A DNA stretch of 40,254 nt from Methanobacteriota archaeon (GTDB taxonomy: Archaea; Thermoplasmatota; Poseidoniia; Poseidoniales; Poseidoniaceae), in the NCBI GenBank assembly GCA_018667575.1, contig JABIUA010000089.1:1-40254 (forward strand), written 5' to 3'. Shown here piece after piece: positions 30,231-39,182 of this stretch (positions are counted from its first letter, which is position 1; each line of letters starts with the position of its first letter). A model generated the notes under the pieces. The model was given only the letters and a program-made list of their open reading frames with translations. It was not told the origin of the DNA and did no database searches. A program made the position numbers and the translations under genes.

Positions 30231-30247
30231 ACACGCGCCGAGCGTGT
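30231..30247. promoter_or_regulatory. Inverted repeat ACACGC-gccga-GCGTGT in divergent intergenic region
   Basis: Perfect 6-bp arms, 5-nt loop, between divergent coxII and DUF167 genes. Confidence 0.35.
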
Positions 30248-30299
30248 AAAATAAGGCTACTTTATGGAAGTAATATCGAACCCCCTAAATGGTGAAATT

Positions 30300-30617
30300 A
30301 TGGATATTTCTTCTTGCATACAAAATACTCTTGATGGAGATTTTTTGATTGATATTGAAGTTCAACCCGAATCGAAACGCTCTGGAATCACTGGATTTAA
30401 TGAATGGAGAAGTCGATTAAGCGTAGCTGTAACTGCGCAAGCCAAAGATGGGAAGGCAAATCAGGCTGTAATGCATATTTTATCGAAAGTATTTGCACTC
30501 GAAAAATCCTCAATTACGATAGTTGGCGGGCATACTTCTCGTATGAAAAAGGTCAAAATAGTAGGCAAAGATGTGAAACAAATCATTGATTCTATCATCA
30601 CAGAGATAGGTGAATGA
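30300..30617 (+). CDS. DUF167/YggU-family protein
   Basis: IDIEVQPESKRSGITGFNEWRSRLSVAVTAQAKDGKANQAVMHILSKVFALEKSSITIVGGHTSRMKKVKI. Confidence 0.92.
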   Translation: MDISSCIQNTLDGDFLIDIEVQPESKRSGITGFNEWRSRLSVAVTAQAKDGKANQAVMHILSKVFALEKSSITIVGGHTSRMKKVKIVGKDVKQIIDSIITEIGE

Positions 30618-31095
30618 AATGCATTCCAAAGGTCGTGCAAATGGTTCTAATGACCCGAATAAAAGGTTCATGCTCGCCGGTCAGTCAATCGGAGATGAAA
30701 GGAGGCGTAATCGTGAACTTAATTGCCCGATACTAGTGGAAGGAAAAAGAGATAAAATCGCTCTTGAAAGTTTAGGTTTTACAGGAACTATAGAGGTATT
30801 AAACAGAGGATGGAATATTGAAAGAGTAGTGACACTCCTTTTCGAAGTCTATGGAACTAGAAATAAAATTGATGGAGGGGCAGTGATATCTGTTTTGATG
30901 GATTGGGACCGAACCGGTGGGCGACTACAAAGGAGGATTGTTGATTTGTTTGAGAGTTTTGATATGAAAGTAAGTCAAGAAACACGCACTGTTCTAATGA
31001 AAGCGCTGAAACCAGAAACTAGAGTTGTTGAAAGTTTGAAGGGACTCGGTTACGCTCTACTACCATACATCGAGGATTATGATTCAGAAATTTAA
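30610..31095 (+). CDS. Toprim-domain protein
   Basis: CPILVEGKRDKIALESLGFTGTIEVLNRG...VISVLMDWDRTGGRLQRRI: toprim Glu and DxD motifs. Confidence 0.85.
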   Translation: MNEMHSKGRANGSNDPNKRFMLAGQSIGDERRRNRELNCPILVEGKRDKIALESLGFTGTIEVLNRGWNIERVVTLLFEVYGTRNKIDGGAVISVLMDWDRTGGRLQRRIVDLFESFDMKVSQETRTVLMKALKPETRVVESLKGLGYALLPYIEDYDSEI

Positions 31096-31967
31096 TTCCT
31101 TTGACGCCAACTTCCAGATGGTATTTCTTCTCCACTTTCGCCGTTGAATAAATAGGTCCAAGCCCAAACAAATTTCCCTTTCACCTCGATTTTGGAAATT
31201 ATTCTAAAAAATAATGAATCATTAAAACCATATCCATAAAAGCCCTCTATCCGGTCAAGTTCCAAAAGAGTTTGAGATATTGCTTTGCATCGATATAATT
31301 CGCCGAGTACCTTGGAATTGTAATCACATATCAGACCCGGGAAATCCGAAATGTGTAATAATTTACCTTTAGATGATGCCTCTTCAAGGTATTTTATATT
31401 CGGGTTTTCGATAAAATGATGGCGGGATTCTCCTTTCATCAAAGTTCCATAGACAAAAATTTCATTCAGCTCCCTAGGAGCAATATTAGAATCTATTGCT
31501 GCTTCAAGAAACAAGGTTGGTAGCCCGCGCTTTTCAAGTCCGTTTCGGATTAATTCGGAGTAATGCAGCGTTGGCTCTACGAATCTATTTTCAATACGTT
31601 CTTGACAAACTACGTATGTTAATACCTCGACTACTCGGCCTTCTAAAGTGAGAACATGGACATGTTTGCGTTGGTATGATTCACTCTTCACGCCTTCTTT
31701 ACGGTCCATGAGACCGAGTGTGTAATCATCCATTTCAAATAGAACTCCGGGTACAACATTTCCTGAACCAGCCTCAACGATATCAGCAGCCCCTCCTTCT
31801 CTGCCACCAGAGTAATAGTGAAATTTCAAACTGTATCCAGGGAGAAAAGCGGATTCAACTTCGATTAAACCAGAAGGGTTTTCTTTCCTTTCATGACACC
31901 ACTCTGTCCAATCTTGTAAATCAAGATTTGAGCCGTAGGCAAAGTAAAGTGTTTTTTCAGAAGTCAT
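31092..31967 (-). CDS. Tandem gamma-glutamylcyclotransferase (GGCT/AIG2-like) protein
   Basis: YFAYGSNLDLQDW...LMDRKEGVKSESYQR (domain 1) and IFVYGTLMKGESRHHFIE...LLELDRIEGFYGYGF (domain 2). Confidence 0.85.
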   Translation of the reverse strand: MTSEKTLYFAYGSNLDLQDWTEWCHERKENPSGLIEVESAFLPGYSLKFHYYSGGREGGAADIVEAGSGNVVPGVLFEMDDYTLGLMDRKEGVKSESYQRKHVHVLTLEGRVVEVLTYVVCQERIENRFVEPTLHYSELIRNGLEKRGLPTLFLEAAIDSNIAPRELNEIFVYGTLMKGESRHHFIENPNIKYLEEASSKGKLLHISDFPGLICDYNSKVLGELYRCKAISQTLLELDRIEGFYGYGFNDSLFFRIISKIEVKGKFVWAWTYLFNGESGEEIPSGSWRQRN

Positions 31968-32016
31968 AAAATCAACGTTGAATAAACGTTTCGAGATTAT
32001 TTAAACAATTACGGCA

Positions 32017-32607
32017 TCAACCGCCAAAAGAAACGGCTAGCATTAAGAATGCTATCCAAAAGAAGATGCCTACTGCAAACAACCCGATATTTATCCAACC
32101 GAGAATGAGTGCTGCCTTAGCAGTGCCTGCATCTGGATGGTTTGGATTTTGATCGGTTATTTCTAGTGCACCTTTCGCCACAATTACTGCTGGAATTGCA
32201 GTTATAATTCCGCACATAACATACGAAAGTGCAGCGAGGACAATCGCTGTAACTGCTGAAGTCTGCGGGTAATAGCCTACTGCAAAGCCTTGAGAAATAG
32301 GAATCGTTGATGGTTGTCCGTGTATTTGATTGGGCATTCCTTGTTGTTGGTTGGAGTAATACTGTTGTGTCGGGGAAGATTGAGTTGGCATACCTTGCTG
32401 ATTATTGTCATATTGCGGTTGTGAAAGTTCTTGATTGATATTCATTTGTGCTGGAGGAGGACTTTGTTGAGTTTCAACATCTGGCTTAGCTGCGCCATTC
32501 AAATCTCCAGATATTGCACTATCTTGAATATTATAAGTTATATTTTGAATAATATTTTGACCTTTGCCCTCGGTCTGACTCCAAAAGGTATCATTTTCAT
32601 CAGTCAT
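32017..32607 (-). CDS. DUF4190-like small membrane protein with N-terminal QNITYNIQDSAISGD motif and Gln/Pro-rich linker
   Basis: Two C-terminal TM segments (AVTAIVLAALSYVMCGIITAIPAVIVAKGALEI..., AALILGWINIGLFAVGIFFWIAFLML); N-terminal NIIQNITYNIQDSAISGDLN. Confidence 0.8.
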   Translation of the reverse strand: MTDENDTFWSQTEGKGQNIIQNITYNIQDSAISGDLNGAAKPDVETQQSPPPAQMNINQELSQPQYDNNQQGMPTQSSPTQQYYSNQQQGMPNQIHGQPSTIPISQGFAVGYYPQTSAVTAIVLAALSYVMCGIITAIPAVIVAKGALEITDQNPNHPDAGTAKAALILGWINIGLFAVGIFFWIAFLMLAVSFGG

Positions 32608-32608
32608 C

Positions 32609-32752
32609 TTAATATCGCCTATTGATTGCTACAGCCTTTTTTAATAAAAACTCTATCTGTGCATTGATAGAACGGAAGTCATCATCTGCCTATTTTCTTA
32701 ACTCATCATGGAGTTTGGGGTCGATTCTAAGAAGTAACTTCTTTTTTGTCAT
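32609..32752 (-). pseudogene. Arc-like ribbon-helix-helix DNA-binding protein interrupted by in-frame TAG
   Basis: Codon-by-codon reading of the reverse strand: MTKKKLLLRIDPKLHDELRK*ADDDFRSINAQIEFLLKKAVAINRRY-stop. TAG at 32690-32692. SD-like GGGGAG upstream of ATG 32752. The stop lies 1 nt before the ATG of the 32017..32607 gene. Confidence 0.75.
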
Positions 32753-32777
32753 TTTTACTCTCCCCGAATTATGACAA

Positions 32778-32966
32778 TCATCGGTTATAATAAGTATACA
32801 ATCTAAATATAATGCTAGCCAATGAAAGTAAAGAAATGAAAATCATTATTCCAAGAGTGAAATAGTATGATTTAGGGTAATCTTTCTTACTCTTCCAACC
32901 AATTCCCCTAATATGAGTTCCTTGTTTAAGAAACGTGTATACAGCATAACCTCCACAAAATGCCAT
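32778..32966 (-). CDS. Putative small membrane protein (62 aa)
   Basis: Two hydrophobic stretches; in an otherwise unexplained intergenic region. The 5' end may be truncated (the hydrophobic reading continues upstream of the ATG to a TGA). Confidence 0.4.
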   Translation of the reverse strand: MAFCGGYAVYTFLKQGTHIRGIGWKSKKDYPKSYYFTLGIMIFISLLSLASIIFRLYTYYNR

Positions 32967-33051
32967 CCCAATTAAATTACCAAAAAGCGATCAAAACACA
33001 CCTGAATCTAAATTAAAAATCACTCAAATATCCACTCCTCATAGATCAAAC

Positions 33052-33666
33052 CTAATTCTGAGGCGGTGAATATGACCATAGTTTGGTTGTGATTAAAGCC
33101 ATAACTACAATCTTGGCAAAGTCCCAAATCAAGAATGGTTCAACACCCCACTCAAATGCTTGAGCCATGTCAACACCATAGGATTCCGCTAACCATATTG
33201 TGCCGATTATGTAAACTGGGATCATTGCTAATATCCAGCAGGTTATTTGCGCTTTGAAGTCGGCAATACCTGCGCTTCTTGAACGATCTAATCCTTCAGC
33301 AACTAGTGCAGAAGCAATTGGGAAAGAAATCAAATATCCGCCACTAGCAATCAATTTACCACTATCAAATAGCATATCTCCACTTTCAGCAAATACTGGA
33401 GCGCCTATCGCACCGACCAATAGATACAGGCAACCCGACAAGAAAGCATCATTTCTCCTCAAGTATACCCCAGTTGCTAAGACTGCAAATGTTTGGAAAG
33501 TATAGGGCACTGGAGTCCAAGGGACTGCAAATGCAATTTGCGCACACAATGCTGTTAAACCAGCAAAAAATGTAATCGATATTGCTCGCTCTAGATAATT
33601 CAGTTTATCAGAACTTAACCCTTGATGCCATAGAGTTGGTTTATCCCATGCTACTTCATTGAACAT
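33052..33666 (-). CDS. bioY: BioY-family biotin transporter S component
   Basis: VPWTPVPYTFQTFAVLATGVYLRRNDAFLSGCLYLLVGAIGAPVFAE...GGYLISFPIASALVAEGLDR. Confidence 0.93.
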   Translation of the reverse strand: MFNEVAWDKPTLWHQGLSSDKLNYLERAISITFFAGLTALCAQIAFAVPWTPVPYTFQTFAVLATGVYLRRNDAFLSGCLYLLVGAIGAPVFAESGDMLFDSGKLIASGGYLISFPIASALVAEGLDRSRSAGIADFKAQITCWILAMIPVYIIGTIWLAESYGVDMAQAFEWGVEPFLIWDFAKIVVMALITTKLWSYSPPQN

Positions 33667-33712
33667 GAGTAGTGCTTTAATTGGCGGTTTTTAGTGATTC
33701 AGTATTAGTTTA

Positions 33713-34537
33713 CTAATTATCAAGAGAAAGTATATGCTTTGAAATCGGGGGTCTCCAGTTACCATTTTTCCTACTATGGTCAAGAATATGCCAATATACT
33801 GTAGTAATGTTGAAAGACGGGTTTTCAGGCGATTCCAGGGCTTCTTTTACCGATAAAATCTGCGGTATTTTTCTCCAAGCCAATTTCGATAAAACAGAGA
33901 GAGGAAACATCGATAGTGCAGGCCCATTTACCGGTAGGCTCCACTTGTTCAACCATTCTCGTTCAATAACTCCACTTTCCTCAATTGACTGCCTAACTTT
34001 ATTCCAGTTATTCCCCTTACCCGATTTTTTCTTCACCAGCCATGATGGATTGATGGAAGTGTCTACTGTAAAGCCCGTTTCTGCTATCACTTTAGCCATC
34101 CATGGAGCAATATAGCCGCCTGGCGCTCTAAACCAGGGACGCCAATTATCCCCAACATTTTGTTGGATAATCTCCGATGCCTGAGTCAATGCTGTCGAAA
34201 AACCAGAGATATCTTCTGGCCATGCAGACCATGAGCGATGAGTTAATCCGTGACAGCCAACTGTAATTCTATTCCCAAACTTAGTAATAATCGAGTCAAT
34301 CCATTCTGAAAAAACCTTTGATTCAAACATGTCTGCAATGATAAATAATGTAATGGGAGATTGATGAGCGTCCATCCATTTGTCAAAACCGAGCATTCCG
34401 CTTCTAAATTGTTGAGATAACTGTTCTTTACGACCCTCTGTTTTCGAATTACTTCTAGTTGGGTGACCTTGGTTTATTGGTACATGCCTAATATCGTCGC
34501 AGTCTATTGTTAACCACGTACGGTGCAATTGATTCAC
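33713..34537 (-). CDS. Polysaccharide deacetylase (NodB-like) family protein
   Basis: LTIDCDD, ITVGCHGLTHRSW, WFRAPGGYIAPWM motifs. Confidence 0.8.
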   Translation of the reverse strand: MNQLHRTWLTIDCDDIRHVPINQGHPTRSNSKTEGRKEQLSQQFRSGMLGFDKWMDAHQSPITLFIIADMFESKVFSEWIDSIITKFGNRITVGCHGLTHRSWSAWPEDISGFSTALTQASEIIQQNVGDNWRPWFRAPGGYIAPWMAKVIAETGFTVDTSINPSWLVKKKSGKGNNWNKVRQSIEESGVIEREWLNKWSLPVNGPALSMFPLSVLSKLAWRKIPQILSVKEALESPENPSFNITTVYWHILDHSRKNGNWRPPISKHILSLDN

Positions 34538-35100
34538 TCCTGCTTGATATCAATGATATGGATGCGGTGCGGGACTGTTCTATTGCCGATTTCTATTCCA
34601 ATGAATTCGTCAACTAATTCACCTTGCCACTTTTTGCAAATAGACTGTGCTGTGGCTAGGCCTGCTTGATTATGAGGATGTACTGTGATTTCAATTCGGA
34701 AAAATTCATTTCGTGATTTCAGCCATGATAAAATCTCATCAACACACTTGATGGCTATATTTTGACGGCGAAAACCTAATCGAACCCAATACCCTAGATT
34801 ATAATTTGAATGTAATAATTGCAATTCATCTCCAAGTCCAATCAAACCCGCAAATTCTTGTTTTGGTCCCACAATAATACTCCAAAAATGTAGCTGGTCT
34901 CCATCGGCTTGAGATTCGACATCAAATAGCATATCTCGTAATTGTGTGCGGATATCTAGATGGCTATTGAGCCACGGAAGAGCCACTAATGCAGATTCTG
35001 GGTCTTCATTATACGCCTCAAGAAGTGATGAAAGAACTGATTTACTAACTGGAATCAATGATAATTCCTCGTCAATATTCAGCGTAGGAGTTAGTGACAT
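34534..35100 (-). CDS. GNAT-family N-acetyltransferase (RimJ/L-like)
   Basis: FAGLIGLGDE...YNLGYWVRLGFRRQNIAIKCVDEILSWLKSRNEFFRIEITVHPHNQAGLATAQSICKKWQGE; overlaps the deacetylase start by 4 nt. Confidence 0.8.
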   Translation of the reverse strand: MSLTPTLNIDEELSLIPVSKSVLSSLLEAYNEDPESALVALPWLNSHLDIRTQLRDMLFDVESQADGDQLHFWSIIVGPKQEFAGLIGLGDELQLLHSNYNLGYWVRLGFRRQNIAIKCVDEILSWLKSRNEFFRIEITVHPHNQAGLATAQSICKKWQGELVDEFIGIEIGNRTVPHRIHIIDIKQE

Positions 35101-35109
35101 TATATCCCT

Positions 35110-36384
35110 CTAGTTAGACAAGTGAGCAATTGCTGAAGTGACCCTCTCGTCGTTAGGATATACAGTTTGCGCCATTTTTAACATCCATTGTAGATGCTCT
35201 TCTCTTCCTAAATAACGCATTACTGTTCCTATGTGGATCAACATCTCCAAATTTATGCTTAGATGGGGACCTAGATTATCTAAAGTCTGAGCAGTTTGAA
35301 CTAGTTTTCCCGATTTGACCGACTCAAGCATCGACACGACTTCCCTGTAAACTTGTCTTTCGTCCCAAGGCTGCTTTGCAGGCCATGGCCAAATTCTACC
35401 ATTATGTTGTGGCGTTGGGGCTATAGCTTGCTTTGGTTGCTCATCTGTAACTGTTTTAACAACCTCTTTTTCAGGAACATCTGGGATTTCTGGAGTTGAA
35501 GTGACTTCAGGTACTTCTGGCACATCTGGGATTTCTGGAGTCGAAGTGGCTTCAGGTACTTCTGGAACATCTGGGATTTCTGGAGTTGAAGTGACTTCAG
35601 GTACTTCTGGCATATCTGGCACATCTGGGACGCTAGGCGTTGTGACTTGAGGCGGAGTAGTAGAGACTGTTTGTGCATGCTCTGAAATCTCTGGTACAAT
35701 CGGTGTTGAAACAATAGAAGGAGAATCTGGTATTTCGGGTATGTCAGGCGTATCCATTTTTGTAACAGCAGCATTAGAAGTTAAATCGGCATCGGACTCT
35801 TCGTTCATCTCATTGATTACTTGTGGCTCCATATTTGTCTTCCCCGGCTCACCGATAGCCGAGTTCTGAACTTCTTCCATACTGAAGTCAGATTCGGATG
35901 AAACCGAAAATAGTGAACCCTGTCCAGTATGAACTGGCTCAGCAACCTCTTCCAGAGGATTCGAATCGGGAACAACGAAATCGATATCTTTAGTCGGCGC
36001 ATCAGACTTTTCCAGTTGGACATCTTTGGGTGCTTGGTAATCTTTAGTTTCTGATAAAGTCGGACCCGAACTATCAATAAATTGAAAATCTTCCTCCTCG
36101 TCACTTGAAAGTTCAAATTGGTCTACTTCAACAGTGACGTCATCTAAAGTCAAAACTGCTTCTACAGCATCTTCTTCTTCAAATTCATCGAAGCCTTCAC
36201 TGAGCAATGTTGACATTATTTCTGAGTCTGTTGAGGAAGGAGGAGCCATTGGTTGGTCTCTGGCTGAACGTTTCAATTCATAATAGCACAAAGAGCATTG
36301 TTCCGCCCCTGGGGGATTTGGTGAATTACAATATGGACATAGGTTTTCTTCACTAGAAGCGTCCTTCTTACGCCACCCGAACAC
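35110..36384 (-). CDS. Zinc-ribbon protein with acidic disordered region and Pro/Glu repeats
   Basis: N-terminal CPYCNSPNPPGAEQCSLCYYE zinc ribbon; 15 aa repeat STPEIPDVPEVPE(V/A)T; conserved-looking C-terminal domain IWPWPAKQPWDERQVYREVVSMLESVKSG. Confidence 0.8.
   Translation of the reverse strand: MFGWRKKDASSEENLCPYCNSPNPPGAEQCSLCYYELKRSARDQPMAPPSSTDSEIMSTLLSEGFDEFEEEDAVEAVLTLDDVTVEVDQFELSSDEEEDFQFIDSSGPTLSETKDYQAPKDVQLEKSDAPTKDIDFVVPDSNPLEEVAEPVHTGQGSLFSVSSESDFSMEEVQNSAIGEPGKTNMEPQVINEMNEESDADLTSNAAVTKMDTPDIPEIPDSPSIVSTPIVPEISEHAQTVSTTPPQVTTPSVPDVPDMPEVPEVTSTPEIPDVPEVPEATSTPEIPDVPEVPEVTSTPEIPDVPEKEVVKTVTDEQPKQAIAPTPQHNGRIWPWPAKQPWDERQVYREVVSMLESVKSGKLVQTAQTLDNLGPHLSINLEMLIHIGTVMRYLGREEHLQWMLKMAQTVYPNDERVTSAIAHLSN
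35470..35605 (+). repeat. About three copies of a 45-bp tandem repeat inside the zinc-ribbon gene
   Basis: Repeated CATCTGGGATTTCTGGAGTYGAAGTGRCTTCAGGTACTTCTGG. Confidence 0.8.
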
Positions 36385-36497
36385 CTAACCCACCAAATAA
36401 CGGGCCTTGCAAAGAGGGTTTAAGTGATAGGGTCTCGCGGACAATATATACTTCAATTGGTGAGTTATATCATGAAGCGTCGCGGTGGAGATTAGAA

Positions 36498-38513
36498 ATG
36501 GGGAAAAGGGGCTCTATCAGGCGAATGAATAGCGCTCAAGATTTGATCCCCGAGCAAAAAGTTTCTCTGGATGATGAAATGCCTCATATTTGGAAAAGAG
36601 GCCAAGACCATTTTTCTAGATTTACCAAATTGATTAAAATTGAGCTAGATGATGAAACAGCAATGGTCGAAGAAAGATGGAAAAAATGGAATAAACAAAG
36701 GCTACTTGCTGCTGGATTAACTTTATTTGAACTTGATGCAAGGACTCAGGGACGATTCTTTGGCGACCCAATCGTCGTATTTGAGCAACCAGATAGGTCT
36801 AGGATGCCTTCCCATAGGTTTGGCCATGGCGATATCGTTTTGATCTCAAGAACCAAGCCTTGGGGTGAAAAAATATACGAGGGCATTGTATTAGACCGCG
36901 GCCCTACAAGAATAAGAGTTGTAGTAAATGAGAAACCAAAGGACCTCAAAAAAGGAAGATGGAGAATAGACCGTGGTGCCAATCGGGTCGCACATGATAG
37001 AATGCATGATGCTCTTATTTCATTTCATTCAAGTGAAGGTGAAGGAGGAACACCGCTCAGAGATTTACTTCTCGGCTCTCTACATGATTGTGCTTCCTCG
37101 GCTGAACGCCCCCCGGAAATAAAGGGTAAAAAGAAAATATATAATCTCAAGAAAATTGATTCTCTCAATGATTCACAACAGCATGCAGTGGAAGTCGCAA
37201 TGCAGAGGAGACTTACTCTGATACAAGGCCCACCCGGCACCGGTAAAACTCATACTGCAGTTCATTTATTGAAACAATTGGCGGACAAAGGACAGGGCTC
37301 TATTTTGGCTAGTGCTGAATCAAATGTAGCTGTAGATAATCTGCTAGAAGGTTTACTTGATTTAGGTGTGAAAGCAGTAAGAATTGGACGTCCTGTAAAG
37401 GTAAGAGAGAATCTACGCGATGCTACTCTAGACGCTCTGCTGGAAAACCATCCGCTTCAAGATGAACTGAATTTTATCAGGGATGAAAATGATGAATTAA
37501 GAAGAGGTTTATCGAAACTAAAAGGTAGGGAAAAAGGCCTAGCACACAAAGATATCAAACAGAATTTCCAAGAGATGAGGCGCCTTGAGAGTGAAATGAC
37601 CGCTTCGGTTTTAGATGAAGCTGAAGTTGTTTGCGCAACAACAATTGGTTCAGGCCATCAAATCTTAGGCAATCGAAAATTCCCGATAGTATTGATTGAT
37701 GAGGCGACGCAAGCAAGTGAACCAAGTGCCTTGGTACCGATTAACAGAGGATGTAGGCAGTTGATACTTGTCGGAGACCACAAACAACTCCCCCCGACTG
37801 TAATCAGCGATACCGCTGAAAATGGAGGTCTTGGTCAATCGCTATTCGAGAGGCTTCACAAGTGTGAGATACCTGCTCAAATGCTGACAACTCAATATAG
37901 GATGCATCCCTCTATTCGAGAATTTCCCAGCGCTAGATTCTATGAAAATCAACTCGAGGATGGTTGTACTAAGGAGCAAAGGCCTGCTCCTGCTGGGTTG
38001 TTATGGCCAGATTGGGACCATCCTGTGGCTTTTATCCCTGTAGAGGGGGCAGAAGAATTAGATGAAGAAGGAAGTAGTAGGTCTAACTTTTCTGAGGCAG
38101 CCAAGGTTCTTTCTATCGTAGATGGATTACTTCAAATGGGAGATATTCAAACCAATGATATCGGAATAATCACGCCATATAACGGACAAGTGAGGGTATT
38201 AAGTGACCTTTTTGAACAAGCCGGTGGACGAGAAGTTGGTGAAAAATATAGCGGATTAGAGATAAAAAGTGTTGATGGTTACCAAGGAAGAGAAAAAGAG
38301 GTAATCGTATTCTCTACAGTCAGAGCCAACGAAAATGGGCAGGTTGGATTCCTTAAGGATAAGCGCCGTCTAAATGTAGCACTAACTCGAGCCAAGCGCG
38401 GATTGATCGTCATAGGCCACCTAGCAACATTAAGGCAAGAACCCACATGGAAATCTTGGCTTGATTGGGTTGAAGAAAGCGGTTGCTTAGCATGGCATCT
38501 CTCAAATGATTAA
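36498..38513 (+). CDS. SF1B Upf1/IGHMBP2-like helicase
   Basis: LIQGPPGTGKTHTAVHLLKQL (Walker A), VLIDEATQASEPSALVPI, LVGDHKQLPPTV, TQYRMHPSIREFPSARFYE, VDGYQGREKEVIVFSTVRAN, RLNVALTRAKRGLIVIG. Confidence 0.96.
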   Translation: MGKRGSIRRMNSAQDLIPEQKVSLDDEMPHIWKRGQDHFSRFTKLIKIELDDETAMVEERWKKWNKQRLLAAGLTLFELDARTQGRFFGDPIVVFEQPDRSRMPSHRFGHGDIVLISRTKPWGEKIYEGIVLDRGPTRIRVVVNEKPKDLKKGRWRIDRGANRVAHDRMHDALISFHSSEGEGGTPLRDLLLGSLHDCASSAERPPEIKGKKKIYNLKKIDSLNDSQQHAVEVAMQRRLTLIQGPPGTGKTHTAVHLLKQLADKGQGSILASAESNVAVDNLLEGLLDLGVKAVRIGRPVKVRENLRDATLDALLENHPLQDELNFIRDENDELRRGLSKLKGREKGLAHKDIKQNFQEMRRLESEMTASVLDEAEVVCATTIGSGHQILGNRKFPIVLIDEATQASEPSALVPINRGCRQLILVGDHKQLPPTVISDTAENGGLGQSLFERLHKCEIPAQMLTTQYRMHPSIREFPSARFYENQLEDGCTKEQRPAPAGLLWPDWDHPVAFIPVEGAEELDEEGSSRSNFSEAAKVLSIVDGLLQMGDIQTNDIGIITPYNGQVRVLSDLFEQAGGREVGEKYSGLEIKSVDGYQGREKEVIVFSTVRANENGQVGFLKDKRRLNVALTRAKRGLIVIGHLATLRQEPTWKSWLDWVEESGCLAWHLSND

Positions 38514-38551
38514 ATGCGTATATTGACAAACTATCCACCCCACCCCTAATC

Positions 38552-39118
38552 ATGGCCGATGACATAGTAGAGGTTTACCAAGGAGGAGGAACCTTGGCTC
38601 AAGCAGTTCTTGGAAGTGCGCCTGAAGGCATGCTAATCGCCCCGGTTTGGAAAAGAATCTGTGCTTTTATGCTCGATGTTGTGATGGTCACCTTGGTACT
38701 AGAGGTTATTACAAGGTTCAAATTCCTAAGTGTTCTAATCAGTTGGAATTATCTTACAGAAACGGTCGACTATATGTTTCCCTTCTTGGTTACGTGGTTC
38801 ATCTTTTTCATGTCATTCTATCTTTATTGGAAATATTCTGGAAGAAGCCTTGGGCGTTCTTTTGGCCAGAGAGCCTTTAGAATCGCAATCGTCCACGATA
38901 ATGGAACTGTACTAGAATTACATCACTGGGGACCTAGGGCATTTGGAAAGTTACTGTACTTATTACCCATAATCGGGCCGCTTATGTTTGGACTTCGTGA
39001 TATATTAGCAGCACGCTCTCAAAATCAAGAACATAGAACTTCGCTGGATAAGAAAAATCACACCGTCGCCGCAGTAGACTGGTCTTTACCACTCGAAGCA
39101 AGGCAAAAATTGCGCTGA
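38552..39118 (+). CDS. RDD-family membrane protein
   Basis: VWKRICAFMLDVVMVTLVLEVI...YLYWKYSGRSLGRSFGQRAFRIAIV...RAFGKLLYLLPIIGPLMFGLRDILAAR. Confidence 0.88.
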   Translation: MADDIVEVYQGGGTLAQAVLGSAPEGMLIAPVWKRICAFMLDVVMVTLVLEVITRFKFLSVLISWNYLTETVDYMFPFLVTWFIFFMSFYLYWKYSGRSLGRSFGQRAFRIAIVHDNGTVLELHHWGPRAFGKLLYLLPIIGPLMFGLRDILAARSQNQEHRTSLDKKNHTVAAVDWSLPLEARQKLR

Positions 39119-39182
39119 GTTTTAATTCAAGAAAACATGTATTTCAAGTACAACTGCCTCCAGTGGTGGTTAGGCGGGATAC

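Noticed and set aside
32690-32692. TAG as pyrrolysine or other genome-wide recoded codon
   Set aside because: TAG terminates other genes in the window normally (4711..5874 and bioY), and no pyl genes are seen, so simple nonsense mutation, error or local readthrough is more likely.
35421-36116. Two ORFs (117 and 99 aa) in alternate frames
   Set aside because: Out-of-frame readings of the repeat/acidic part of the zinc-ribbon gene on the same strand; low-complexity by-products.
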